From an uncultured Kiloniellales bacterium (GTDB taxonomy: Bacteria; Pseudomonadota; Alphaproteobacteria; Kiloniellales; JAKSDN01): DNA of 45,161 bases. The stretch spans positions 1-45,161 of the forward strand of contig CAMYKD010000048.1 in the NCBI GenBank assembly GCA_947258885.1, given 5' to 3'. Every line of letters starts with the position of its first letter. Within the stretch, counting starts at the first letter, position 1. Below, piece after piece: positions 7,928 to 16,029 of this stretch. The notes under the pieces were generated by a model. It saw only the letters and a list, made by a program, of their open reading frames with translations, had not been told where the DNA came from and did not search any database. The translations under genes and the position numbers were made by a program.

Positions 7928-8970
7928 TGAACCTCCACCTCTCCCGGCCTGCCCAGGAAGTACCGCGCCGGGTCGCGCTCCATCTCTTCCAGGACCCGCC
8001 GTAATTGCTCCACGGTCGCCTGCGCGTCCACAGCGAGGTTGGTGAACTCGTAAAGCCCCGTGTTCGTGAAATCCCCGATGCCCTTCTGGTTGGCTTCGAT
8101 CAGCTTCGCAGCTTGCTCGGCCAGGGTCGAGATCTTGTTCTCGGTTTCGCGCAAGCCCGAAATCGCTTTCTTCACGCCGTCCTCGTTGGCGGCCAGCATA
8201 CCGTCGGCCCGCTCCGCCAGGGCCTTGTAGGACACCAAGGTCTGCTCGGCGGTCTCGCGCAGCTGCTGGAACTCCGGGACGTCCGTCTTGACCGTTTGGA
8301 CGATAGCGCCGACATCGGCGATAACCGTCCTTAGTTCGTCCACGGCTTCCTCGACCTTGCCGGTAGCATCGGCGACGTTGTCGAGAGACTCTCCCACATT
8401 CGCCCGGTTCTTGTCCGACAGCAGGTCGCTCACCTGGGCCAGGACGACGCCCGCCCGATCCATAACGTCGCCGAGTCCGCTTTCGATCTCGGCGAACTTG
8501 GAGGGGATCGTCGGGAACTGTGGATAAGGGAGGTTCGTCTCCACCAGCGTGGCGGGGGTGTTGGGATGGAAGTCCATCTGGATGCTCTGCTGGCCCGTCA
8601 CCAGACTCTGCGCGGCAAGCTGGACACGCAGGCCCTTTTCGATCAGCTCGCGCGCTCGGTCTCCCGCTTCCTCGGACGTGGAGGCGCCGCGGATCCGGGA
8701 CAGCTCGATCTCCATGAGCACGGGGATCATGAACTCGAGGCTTTCCGGGTCGACCTCGACCCAGACATCGGTGACCGTGCCGATCTGAATGCCGCGCATA
8801 TCGACCGGCGCGCCGATCCGCAAGCCCATGAGCGAGCCGGGAAAGAAGGCGACATACGTCTTACGCTCCTCAAAGAAGCGGCCGCCGCCGAAAACGCCGA
8901 CCGCGATCACCGCGAGGATCGCGGCGCCGAGGACAAAGCCGCCGACCGTCTTGGGGTTAGCTTTCTTCAT
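7924..8970 (-). CDS. mlaD: MlaD family MCE-domain lipid-binding protein
   Basis: A 348-residue protein with an N-terminal membrane anchor (TVGGFVLGAAILAVIAVGVF). The MCE domain follows at about residues 38-120 (YVAFFPGSLMGLRIGAPVDM and IQIGTVTDVWVEVDPES), then a long alpha-helical coiled-coil tail rich in Glu, Ala and Leu (about 160-330). This is the layout of MCE proteins that form hexameric rings bridging the periplasm. With the neighbouring ATPase, permease and lipoprotein it would form a phospholipid transport complex between the two membranes. The tail is longer than in E. coli MlaD (about 180 residues) and nearer to PqiB/YebT-like length, without further MCE repeats. GAGAGG precedes the ATG. 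Confidence 0.9.
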   Translation of the reverse strand: MKKANPKTVGGFVLGAAILAVIAVGVFGGGRFFEERKTYVAFFPGSLMGLRIGAPVDMRGIQIGTVTDVWVEVDPESLEFMIPVLMEIELSRIRGASTSEEAGDRARELIEKGLRVQLAAQSLVTGQQSIQMDFHPNTPATLVETNLPYPQFPTIPSKFAEIESGLGDVMDRAGVVLAQVSDLLSDKNRANVGESLDNVADATGKVEEAVDELRTVIADVGAIVQTVKTDVPEFQQLRETAEQTLVSYKALAERADGMLAANEDGVKKAISGLRETENKISTLAEQAAKLIEANQKGIGDFTNTGLYEFTNLAVDAQATVEQLRRVLEEMERDPARYFLGRPGEVEVQ

Positions 8971-9009
8971 AGGCCTCTCGCCCCCTCGCTTTCGACCCGA
9001 CGCGCATGG

Positions 9010-9825
9010 TCAGGTCTCTTCTCCACGGTTCAGGAACTCGCGGACGGCGCGATTGTCGCTGTGCTCGCGCAGCCACTTCGGATCGCCGGTCGCGATCTGG
9101 GTCTTGGTGTCCGGATCGAGGACCACCGAGTTGCTGGCAATGGTGAAGATGCTCGCAAGCTCGTGGGTCACGACGATGATCGTCGCTCCCAGGCTGTCGC
9201 GCAGCTCCAGGATGAGCTCGTCCAGGCGCCGCGAGCTGATCGGATCGAGCCCGGCCGAGGGCTCGTCGAAGAACAGGATCTCGGGATCGAGCGCCAGGGC
9301 GCGGGCGACGCCCGCGCGCCGCTGCATGCCGCCCGAGATCTCCGAGGGGTAGTAGTCCTCGAAGCCCGCCAGGCCGACCAGGGCGAGCTTGAGCCGGGCG
9401 ACCTCCAGGATCTCCTTGGGCTTGAGGTCCGTGTACTCCCCCAGCGTCAGGCCGATGTTCTCGGCCAGGGTCATCGAGCTCCATATGCCGCCGCTCTGGA
9501 AGACGACGCCGCATCGCTGCAGCAGCAGCTGCCGGGCGGTCTCGTCGATCTCCCAGAGGTTTTGGCCCTCGAACCAAACGCGCCCCTCGGCCGGCGCCTG
9601 CATGCCGATCAGGGCCCGCATGACCGTGCTCTTGCCGCAGCCGCTGCCGCCCATGATGATGAACACGTCGCCGCGCTTGACCGTGAAGTTGAGGCCGCGC
9701 TGGACGACGAAGTCGCCGAAGGCCATGGTCACGTCTTCCACGACGATGGGCGCTTCCGCGCTTGGCGCCGAGGTCGTGCCGGGTGGTTCGAGGTCGGCCG
9801 AGACCGTTGCCTGCTGCTCGGTCAT
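9010..9825 (-). CDS. mlaF: MlaF-type ABC transporter ATP-binding protein
   Basis: A 271-residue ATPase. Walker A is GGSGCGKSTVMRALIG, the signature is ISGGMQRRAGVARA and Walker B is EILFFDEPSAGLDP, with the switch histidine in VVTHELASI. The N-terminus has a non-conserved 28-residue leader. It powers lipid movement by the MlaE permease encoded just upstream (3 bp gap), and it is followed by MlaD. It is the operon's only ATPase. Confidence 0.93.
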   Translation of the reverse strand: MTEQQATVSADLEPPGTTSAPSAEAPIVVEDVTMAFGDFVVQRGLNFTVKRGDVFIIMGGSGCGKSTVMRALIGMQAPAEGRVWFEGQNLWEIDETARQLLLQRCGVVFQSGGIWSSMTLAENIGLTLGEYTDLKPKEILEVARLKLALVGLAGFEDYYPSEISGGMQRRAGVARALALDPEILFFDEPSAGLDPISSRRLDELILELRDSLGATIIVVTHELASIFTIASNSVVLDPDTKTQIATGDPKWLREHSDNRAVREFLNRGEET

Positions 9826-9828
9826 CCC

Positions 9829-10986
9829 TCAGATTCCCAGCACTTGGTATATGACGGTCAGGACGGCCTCGGCCACGATTATGAGGACGATGGCCGTGAC
9901 CACCGCGGAGGTGGCCGCATCGCCGACGGCCGCGGCGCTCTTCTTGCACTGCATGCCGCGCAGACAGCCGGAGATCGCTATGATCACGCCGTAAATCGTG
10001 GCCTTGAACAACCCGCTGGCCCAGTCCACCAGATCGACCGAACCGACCGTCTGCGTGTAGTACTGAAGCAGCGATACGTCGGAGAGCGCGATGGTTACGG
10101 CAGAGCCGCCCAGCATGCCGACGACGTTGGCGTAGATCGTCAGCAGGGGAATCGCGAAAATCAGAGCCAACATGCGCGGCAGGACGAGGAACTCGACCGG
10201 GGGAATGCCGACGGTGCGGAACGCGGCGATCTCGTCGTTCACGTTCATGGTGCCGAGCTGCGCGGCGAAGGCCGCGCCGGTGCGCCCGGCCATGATGATG
10301 CCGACCATCATGCCGCCCATCTCGCGCACCATGGCGACGGCGACCAGGTTAGCCACGAAGATGTCGGCGCCGAACTGCGCCAATTGAACCAGGCCGACGA
10401 AGCCCAGGATCACCCCGACCAGGAACGAGATCAAGGTGGCGATCGGCAGCGCCCCGGGTCCGCACTCCTGCAGCACGAGATACATATCCGACATGCGGAA
10501 GCGCGCCCGGCCCGTCGCGGCCCGGGCCAAAGCGATGAGGCTCTCGCCCAGGAACTCCAGCATCTCGCCGGCGCTCTTGAGCGCGCCTTGGACCTCCCGC
10601 CCCAGCGTCTCGACGAAGCCGGCGATCCGGTCCGACCGCCGGGCCCCCTCGCGCTCGGGAACGGCAAGCGCCAGATCGACGAGGCGCCTTGCGCCGTCCG
10701 GCAGGCCGGAGAGATCGAGCGGGATCCCCGCGCCGTCGCAGCCCTTCTTCAGATCGAGCAGGAAGACGATCAGCGCGCTGTCCCAGGCGGCGAGCGCCGA
10801 GGCATCGACCTTAAGGCGGTCCGGCTTTGCGGCCAGCTCGTCCCTCTCGAACAGGCCTTGCGGCGAGGCGACCCCTTCGGTCAACCGCCAGGCGCCCTTC
10901 AGCTTCAGGACCAGCCCGTCGCGAACCCGCTCGAGCTCGAGCCGCTCGGCCGGCAAGGTGGCGGCCTCGGCGCTCATGGCCGCCAT
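9829..10986 (-). CDS. mlaE: MlaE family permease with N-terminal STAS domain
   Basis: A 385-residue protein. Residues 1 to about 115 form a STAS-like domain (LKVDASALAAWDSALIVFLL), which elsewhere is the separate MlaB subunit. Residues from about 125 onward form the permease with the MlaE signature segments (LISFLVGVILGFVGLVQLAQ and VREMGGMMVGIIMAGRTGAA). The fusion means the complex needs no separate MlaB. I chose the ATG at 10986, since the open frame before it adds a non-conserved arginine-rich stretch; an ATG 9 bases later is equally possible. It is the first gene of the operon mlaE-mlaF-mlaD-lipoprotein. Confidence 0.88.
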   Translation of the reverse strand: MAAMSAEAATLPAERLELERVRDGLVLKLKGAWRLTEGVASPQGLFERDELAAKPDRLKVDASALAAWDSALIVFLLDLKKGCDGAGIPLDLSGLPDGARRLVDLALAVPEREGARRSDRIAGFVETLGREVQGALKSAGEMLEFLGESLIALARAATGRARFRMSDMYLVLQECGPGALPIATLISFLVGVILGFVGLVQLAQFGADIFVANLVAVAMVREMGGMMVGIIMAGRTGAAFAAQLGTMNVNDEIAAFRTVGIPPVEFLVLPRMLALIFAIPLLTIYANVVGMLGGSAVTIALSDVSLLQYYTQTVGSVDLVDWASGLFKATIYGVIIAISGCLRGMQCKKSAAAVGDAATSAVVTAIVLIIVAEAVLTVIYQVLGI

Positions 10987-11214
10987 CCCGGCAGCCTTCG
11001 GCAGGCCGCCGGCAACGACTCCCGCGCCACGGTCATGCCGCCAATCGTCAGCTGTGCGGTCCCGCCCATGTGCCCCCAATCCATTGATATCTACAGTAGA
11101 CCAACTTACGCCTTGTCGTGAACCGATTCCTGTCATGGAAACCCGGCGGCGGTCCCGCCCGTTTCGGAAGCCCGGAACAGAGGAGTCCCGGACGGCCGCC
11201 GCCACGGCGCGGGT

Positions 11215-11334
11215 TCAATCGCCGTCCGAGGCCTCGTCCGTCGGGTCCTTCTTCAGGTAGAGCCACAGCAGCACACCGATGAAGACGAAAACGCCGATGT
11301 TGAGCCAGGTGTCGACCAGGTTCTCCCACGACAT
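11215..11334 (-). CDS. 39-residue single-helix membrane protein coupled to BCCT carrier
   Basis: The ATG at 11334 shares its last codon base with the TGA of the BCCT gene (TGATG), a typical translational coupling. The product has a short amphipathic start (MSWENLVDTWLN), one membrane helix (IGVFVFIGVLLWLYL) and an acidic tail (KKDPTDEASDGD). The layout resembles small accessory subunits of membrane transporters. No family recognised. The coupling and strong hydrophobicity make it very likely to be translated. Confidence 0.72.
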   Translation of the reverse strand: MSWENLVDTWLNIGVFVFIGVLLWLYLKKDPTDEASDGD

Positions 11335-12824
11335 CACTGGGCCTCCTTCTTCAGGGCCTTGAGCAGACAGACCATCAGCAGCAGCACGATGTAGACGAAG
11401 GGCATGGCGCCCAGCGCGATGATCGACTTCACCGCGTCGATGCTGCCGGAAAGGATCATGACCAGGCCGAGCGCGCCCAGGATGACGCCCCAGACCAGCT
11501 TCACCCGGACCGAGGGGTCGAGATTCCCGCCGCTGGAGAACATCGCGAGGACGAAGGCGGCGCTGACCACGCTGGTGACGATGAACAGGAAGGCCGCGAT
11601 CACCGTGGCGACCGTCGTCAGCCAGGAGAGCGGCAGGGTGCCGAGCAGGAAGAAGGTCGTCTCGTTGGCGTTCGCCTGGACCACCTCGAGGATCGGCCCG
11701 TCCGTGCGCAAGGCCTGGAAGAACCCCATGCCGCCGAAGATGCCGAACCAGCAAATCGAGAAGGCCGTGGGGACGAGCACGACGCCCAGGATGAACTCCC
11801 GGATCGTCCGCCCCCGGGAGATGCGCGCGATGAAGACGCCGACGAAGGGCGCCCAGGCGAGCCACCAGACCATGTAGGTGAGAGTCCAGGAGCCGAACCA
11901 GTCGCTCACCCGCTCGTCGAAGAAGGTGAAGGTCCGGAAGCCCTGCGGCAGCACGCCGGTAACATAGGTCCCGATCGCCTCCACGATGCCGCTCATCAGG
12001 AAGTGCGTTGGCCCGGCCAGGAGGACGAAGATCATAAGCAGTCCGGCGATCGCCATGGCGGCATTGGAGAGCAGGGCCATGCCCTTGCCCAGGTCGACCA
12101 TGAGCGGGAGCAGGTAGGCGACGCACAGCGCGGCGAAAATGACCATGGCGAGCCACAGTCCCTCGGCTTGATAGGAGAACAGCGACTCGAGCCCCGCCTG
12201 GACCTGGAACACCCCCATGGCGACCGAGCCGCCCAGGCCGATGGCGATCGCCACGATGGCCAGAAGGTCGGACAGCGCGCCCACGGCCCGGGTCAAGAGG
12301 TTCCTCCCGAAGGTGTGCTGGAGCGGCGCGCTCATCAGGGTCGGGCAGTCCTTGCGGAAGCCGAAATAGGCGAACACCAGGGCGGTCACCGCATAGATCG
12401 CCCAGGCATGCAGGCCCCAGTGGAAATTCGTCACGAAAAGCGCGAGCGACGCCGCCCTCTGCTCGTTCTCGTAATCGCGCACCAGAAGGAAGTGGGTGAT
12501 CGGCTCGGCCGCGCCGAAGTAGAGCAGGCCGACGCCCATGCCGGCGGCGAACAGCATGGTCAGCCAGCTGACGGTGGAGAACTCGGGCTCGTCGTCGTCG
12601 TGGCCGAGCTTGATCCGGCCGTAGCGCGAGAACGCCAACCATATGCAGACGATCAGCAGAACGCTGACGGTGAGCATGATGAACCAGCCGCGGCTGGTGA
12701 ACAGCGTCTTGGTCAGGGACGACGAGAAGGCGGCCAGGCCGGCGGTGTCGAGGATGCCCCAGGCCGCGATCAATCCGGTGATGCCGAGCGCGACGAGTAG
12801 CAGTGGGTTCTTCACAAACTGCAT
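11334..12824 (-). CDS. BCCT family transporter (betaine/carnitine/choline)
   Basis: A 496-residue carrier with about twelve membrane segments. The family signatures are present: the glycine-rich GMGVGLLYFGAAEPITHFLL segment in helix 3, and the WWLAWAPFVGVFIARISRGR signature followed by TIREFILGVVLVPTAFSICW. Such carriers take up quaternary ammonium compounds (betaine, choline, carnitine) in cotransport with Na+ or H+. The substrate is not fixed by the sequence. The regulatory C-terminal cytoplasmic tail of osmosensing BetP is absent: the protein ends soon after the last helix (LLKALKKEAQ). The small membrane gene at 11215-11334 is coupled to it. Confidence 0.92.
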   Translation of the reverse strand: MQFVKNPLLLVALGITGLIAAWGILDTAGLAAFSSSLTKTLFTSRGWFIMLTVSVLLIVCIWLAFSRYGRIKLGHDDDEPEFSTVSWLTMLFAAGMGVGLLYFGAAEPITHFLLVRDYENEQRAASLALFVTNFHWGLHAWAIYAVTALVFAYFGFRKDCPTLMSAPLQHTFGRNLLTRAVGALSDLLAIVAIAIGLGGSVAMGVFQVQAGLESLFSYQAEGLWLAMVIFAALCVAYLLPLMVDLGKGMALLSNAAMAIAGLLMIFVLLAGPTHFLMSGIVEAIGTYVTGVLPQGFRTFTFFDERVSDWFGSWTLTYMVWWLAWAPFVGVFIARISRGRTIREFILGVVLVPTAFSICWFGIFGGMGFFQALRTDGPILEVVQANANETTFFLLGTLPLSWLTTVATVIAAFLFIVTSVVSAAFVLAMFSSGGNLDPSVRVKLVWGVILGALGLVMILSGSIDAVKSIIALGAMPFVYIVLLLMVCLLKALKKEAQ

Positions 12825-12885
12825 CTTTCCCCCCAGTGCCCCCCCTCGAAGACGTCACGACGCAATCGAACGACCCGGAGGCTCG

Positions 12886-13398
12886 TCAAAAACACCACGT
12901 CATACCAATGGTCAGCACGCTGCCCGATTCGTCCCGCATCGGCAAGGTCAGATCCGCCAAGCGTTTGTGGGCCTTGTCCACGTGCTTCAGGGAGTAGCCG
13001 CAGAGCGTCGGACGCAGCTCGAAGAAGTTGCAGCGGTCGCACTGCTTCCACAGCGCATTCGCCACGCCCGTGGCGTGGTCGTCGACGGCCAGGCCCTGCA
13101 CGTTGAAGCCCGCCTGCTCGCGGTGGAATTCGCCGGCCAGCCTGATGCGGCTCTGCCGCCGCTCGTCGTCCCATTCCTCGATGTAGAGGACTGGCAGCAG
13201 GTTCGACAGCTCGGCGGGATCGATCAGGACTTTCCGCGGGATGCCGCCCCCGGCGCATTTCGACAGCCAGTAGTCGAACAGGAAAACCGCGTCCGCGTCG
13301 AAGATCTCGGACCGGAACGCTTCGATCGCCGCGGCCTCCGGGAGGCTCGCGGCAAAGGATGGTCCCTCGATCAAGAACGGAACCCTGCGTTCGACCAT
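12886..13398 (-). CDS. PAS_5-type PAS domain protein
   Basis: About 170 residues. The core (FLFDYWLSKCAGGGIPRKVL, then RIRLAGEFHREQAGFNVQG, and ALWKQCDRCNFFELRPTLCG) matches the PAS_5 family common in alphaproteobacteria, whose members are thought to be sensory or regulatory. The C-terminus is VLTIGMTWCF. The open frame extends upstream to 13560, but the extra 54 residues are arginine-rich and do not look like the family. I therefore chose the ATG at 13398, which has only a weak ribosome binding site, so this start is uncertain. No ligand can be deduced. Confidence 0.72.
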   Translation of the reverse strand: MVERRVPFLIEGPSFAASLPEAAAIEAFRSEIFDADAVFLFDYWLSKCAGGGIPRKVLIDPAELSNLLPVLYIEEWDDERRQSRIRLAGEFHREQAGFNVQGLAVDDHATGVANALWKQCDRCNFFELRPTLCGYSLKHVDKAHKRLADLTLPMRDESGSVLTIGMTWCF

Positions 13399-13626
13399 GT
13401 CCCGGTTTACGCCGCGCGGCCTGTCGAGGGCAAGCCGCCCGTCGAACAGGGCCTGCGGATTGCCGGTCGGGAGGCGGCGGCGCCTGCGCGCGGGATCCCC
13501 GAGCGCCGACCGGAAAACCTTCGGGTCTCGGCCTGCGAAGGGCCGCAGGATGAACGCCAAGGCTCGCTGGCGGCAATGGAGCGCGGCGGAACAGCCGTCA
13601 AGCGCTTGGCTGTCGGATGCTCCCGT

Positions 13627-13869
13627 TCATCCGATGATCAGCAGAACCACGTAGGGGACGGCATTGAAGACCAGCCAGACGACCTTGAACACCCCGAGGA
13701 AGGAGTAAATGACCACGTCGAAGGTCTCTCGAGGGATTGGAAACCATTTGCTTTGCATGCGGTACACCAAGTCCGGGGCCGACATGCACATCGTGGTCCA
13801 GAGGACCAGCAGGGCCCCGTTCATGATCGTACACCACATGAAAAACGCCGTTAGTGTCCGAATATCCAT
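13627..13869 (-). CDS. DUF6868-like small membrane protein
   Basis: An 80-residue protein with two hydrophobic helices (TLTAFFMWCTIMNGALLVLW and VIYSFLGVFKVVWLVFNAVP). The connecting loop SAPDLVYRMQSKWFPIPRETFD resembles the DUF6868 family of small marine-proteobacterial membrane proteins. Function is unknown. It sits between the PAS protein and the desaturase on the same strand. Confidence 0.75.
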   Translation of the reverse strand: MDIRTLTAFFMWCTIMNGALLVLWTTMCMSAPDLVYRMQSKWFPIPRETFDVVIYSFLGVFKVVWLVFNAVPYVVLLIIG

Positions 13870-14009
13870 GATGTTCCTCGCGTGTCTTTCCGGATCGAGC
13901 CATGATTGGATCGACCCGCTTAAGATGCTGAAAACCGGGCTCGGCTCCCTATGAGATGCCGTTGAATCGGTTCTGTGGTGCGGGGGCCGGCCCGGCCGCG
14001 AGCCCTTCT

Positions 14010-15011
14010 CTAGGTCGGGGACTTCGCCAAGTCCACCTTCGCAGGACGAGACGCGGGCGCGAGGCCGCGCAGGCGATAGGCGCGCTCGAGCTTCGCCGTT
14101 CCGTGCCCCGTGACCCGCAGGGTATCGGGCGACAGCGCGGCCGGCAACGTCATGTGACGCGGTGCCCGTCCCAAGAGGGGATCGGTCACGAACCGCCGAA
14201 GCCAGAAGGTGGCCAAATTCCCGACCAGGAGACGCCGGGGGATCTTGTCCGCCACCTCGGCGTGGGCCCGAGGGGTCAGCGACCAATGCAGCCCCGGCTT
14301 CCGATGGTGGACCGTGTGATAGCCGTTGTTGAAGAGGCAGAGATTGAGGAACCAGCCGGTGAAGTTGCGCGAATGCGCGAACTCGGAGTAGGAGTCCGTC
14401 TCGATGTGTTGCAGGTAGTTGAAATGCTGGATGAAGAACATCGAGACCTGTTGCGGCAGCACGGCGAACAGCAAGGCTTTGCGCCAATCGACGACGAAGA
14501 GCGCGATCATGACGCCGTAGAAGACCGCGTATTCGACTAGCGCGCGCCGGAACAGAGCGCGGTTGCGGCGCCGGCAGCGGCCGAGGAACGGCCCGATCAG
14601 CCGCGCCTGGGTCAAGGAGGTCACCGTGGGATAGAGCAGGGCGCCCACGAGACCGACACGCCGCCGCGGCCGGGTGGTGATGGAGTAGTCGCCGGGCCGG
14701 TTGTTGAGGGCGTGGTGGTTCTGGTTGTGGGTCGGAATCCAGCAGAACGACGGAAAACCGTAGAAGAAGGAGATCACGCAGCCGACCAGCAGGTTCGCCC
14801 AGCGGCTCCGGAAGATCGGAACATGATTGTGATTGTGGGAGATGACCGCGTCCGCGACGGCGAGGAGGCAGAGCAGCGTCAGCAGCGGCGCGCAGAGGCC
14901 GGCATCGAGCGTCCCGTCCGAATCGAACCCGAAGACCCACAGAACGGCGAAGACCGCCACCATGAGGCCCAGATAGGCAAGCGTCCTGAGGTCGGCTGAA
15001 TGGCGGAGCAA
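14010..15011 (-). CDS. Membrane fatty acid desaturase
   Basis: A 333-residue integral-membrane di-iron desaturase. The histidine boxes are visible: HNHNH at residues 59-63, HNQNHH at 95-100, histidines 196 and 202 in QHFNYLQH, and HTVHH at 232-236. Several hydrophobic segments lie between them. It would introduce double bonds into membrane lipid acyl chains, or act on a related lipid substrate. The start is a TTG at 15011, preceded by GGAAGAG; the next ATG (residue 17) would leave out part of the first helix. It is preceded upstream by a repeat at 15074-15122. Confidence 0.85.
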   Translation of the reverse strand: MLRHSADLRTLAYLGLMVAVFAVLWVFGFDSDGTLDAGLCAPLLTLLCLLAVADAVISHNHNHVPIFRSRWANLLVGCVISFFYGFPSFCWIPTHNQNHHALNNRPGDYSITTRPRRRVGLVGALLYPTVTSLTQARLIGPFLGRCRRRNRALFRRALVEYAVFYGVMIALFVVDWRKALLFAVLPQQVSMFFIQHFNYLQHIETDSYSEFAHSRNFTGWFLNLCLFNNGYHTVHHRKPGLHWSLTPRAHAEVADKIPRRLLVGNLATFWLRRFVTDPLLGRAPRHMTLPAALSPDTLRVTGHGTAKLERAYRLRGLAPASRPAKVDLAKSPT

Positions 15012-15073
15012 GGTCTCTTCCGTTCGCAGTTGGCGGCCGGAGGGACCGTCGGCCGGTTGCGGGTGCGCGATCT

Positions 15074-15122
15074 TATACCATGCGATCTAATTCCAAAGGT
15101 ACTTGTCAACGACTTTTGGTAT
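15074..15122. repeat. Solitary element-end repeat upstream of the desaturase
   Basis: ATACCA at 15075-15080 is followed by CCAAAGGT at 15093-15100 and its near-complement CTTTTGGTAT at 15113-15122. This resembles the ends of the complete element at 40615-40884. The 63 bases between its left edge and the desaturase start may also contain that gene's promoter. Confidence 0.5.
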
Positions 15123-16026
15123 TAGCTGGAATTTCCCAGATGCCGCCCACCTTCGTGTCGGGAACGATATCACGACTGGCTGTCGAGGGCACCGTCGCCA
15201 GCGCCGAGGCCTGGATCTGCCTCGCCAGCGTCCAGCTCTTCATGCGCCGATTGGTAAGAGCCCGAAAGACATCACGTTATTTCGAGTCGGACTCTACGCG
15301 TTGCGAGCTCCACTTGGCTGGCCATGACAAAACTCATTGCGAGATTTTTTCGCGTTTCATGTGCGAATCCGCACAGATCTTCTTGCCGCCACTTGCTCTT
15401 GTCGCCGCCTGGATGCTCAGAGGCTTCAACTATCGAGAGGCGTGAGATCATGGGTAGCGAGAAGGACCGCTACAGGGTGGCTCGAGAGCCGCATTTGCGA
15501 AGCGGCATCTGGTCCTGGGACGACTATCTTTTCGGCAGATGCGGCGGCATCTATATGCTGCCCAAGGCGGATTCCAGCCTCAGAAGAAAAGAGTCCTACG
15601 ACGAAGACGCGACCTTGGAAGAGACCTATCCGAAGTATCCCTTCGCCGAATTGGCCAGGCTATCGGTCGTGTTTCGACAATTGCTCGCCCGCCTGCTGAG
15701 AAAGCACTCTGCAAAACGTTCGAACGCTTTTCCGAGCGATTGCACACCGGCGCCAAGGAATGTCGGCGGCCCTGTTCGCTCGTCGAGCAGAGCTGGAGCC
15801 ACAGGCGGCTCCCGCCAGCCAGCCCTTCCGGACGCGCGCCCTCGTCCATTGGCAAGAATGAGAGATCGGCGGCCGTGCGAGGTAACTTGCTGATCCGTAT
15901 GCGCCGAACCGCGGAGATTTGCGCACGTTAAAAACGAGGGCTACCGGTAGGCACCCAATGGCGGCTTCGAAGCACGAAAGGCGCCGATTGCGCCTTATAA
16001 CGGTTCACAGATAGTGACCTTTGGTA
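15123..16026. other. Gene-poor interval of about 0.9 kb
   Basis: Apart from the weak reading frame at 15450-15893, nothing gene-like is visible on either strand. The left edge has repeat ends at 15074-15122 and the right edge ends in GTGACCTTTGGTAC at 16013-16026. Inverting the right end gives TACCAAAGGT, which matches the left CCAAAGGT. This would fit a decayed mobile element or a gene-loss scar. Base composition is less GC-rich than in the neighbouring genes. Confidence 0.5.
15450..15893 (+). CDS. Possible small hypothetical protein
   Basis: A 147-residue frame with GAGAGG about 10 bases before the ATG. The first 90 residues have a plausible protein composition, with aromatic and acidic clusters (GIWSWDDYLFGRCGGIYMLP and DEDATLEETYPKYPFAELAR). 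The rest is Arg/Pro-rich and looks like random GC-rich translation. It may be a real small gene with a frameshifted or decayed 3' part, or no gene at all. No family recognised. Confidence 0.3.
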   Translation: MGSEKDRYRVAREPHLRSGIWSWDDYLFGRCGGIYMLPKADSSLRRKESYDEDATLEETYPKYPFAELARLSVVFRQLLARLLRKHSAKRSNAFPSDCTPAPRNVGGPVRSSSRAGATGGSRQPALPDARPRPLARMRDRRPCEVTC

Positions 16027-16029
16027 CTA
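16013..16029. repeat. Solitary element-end repeat at the stop codon of the hydrolase gene
   Basis: On the minus strand the hydrolase ends with TAG followed at once by TACCAAAGGTCAC. The TACCAAnGGTCA part matches the TIR of the complete element at 40615-40884, where radA's TGA likewise touches the TIR. The shared placement suggests either end preference or chance at short TA-containing stops. Confidence 0.5.

Noticed and set aside
8518-8526. TGTGGATAA, a perfect DnaA box
   Set aside because: A single site within the mlaD coding region, with no cluster or AT-rich region nearby; no sign of an origin.
8566-11121. Long plus-strand open frame (851 codons)
   Set aside because: It is antisense to the mlaE/mlaF/mlaD genes, rich in Asp/Arg/His/Gln as expected for the mirror frame of GC-rich genes, and has no family pattern.
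12896-12908. ATACCAATGGTC in the 3' end of the PAS gene
   Set aside because: Resembles an element end, but is inside the coding sequence, in frame with conserved residues and without an inverted partner.
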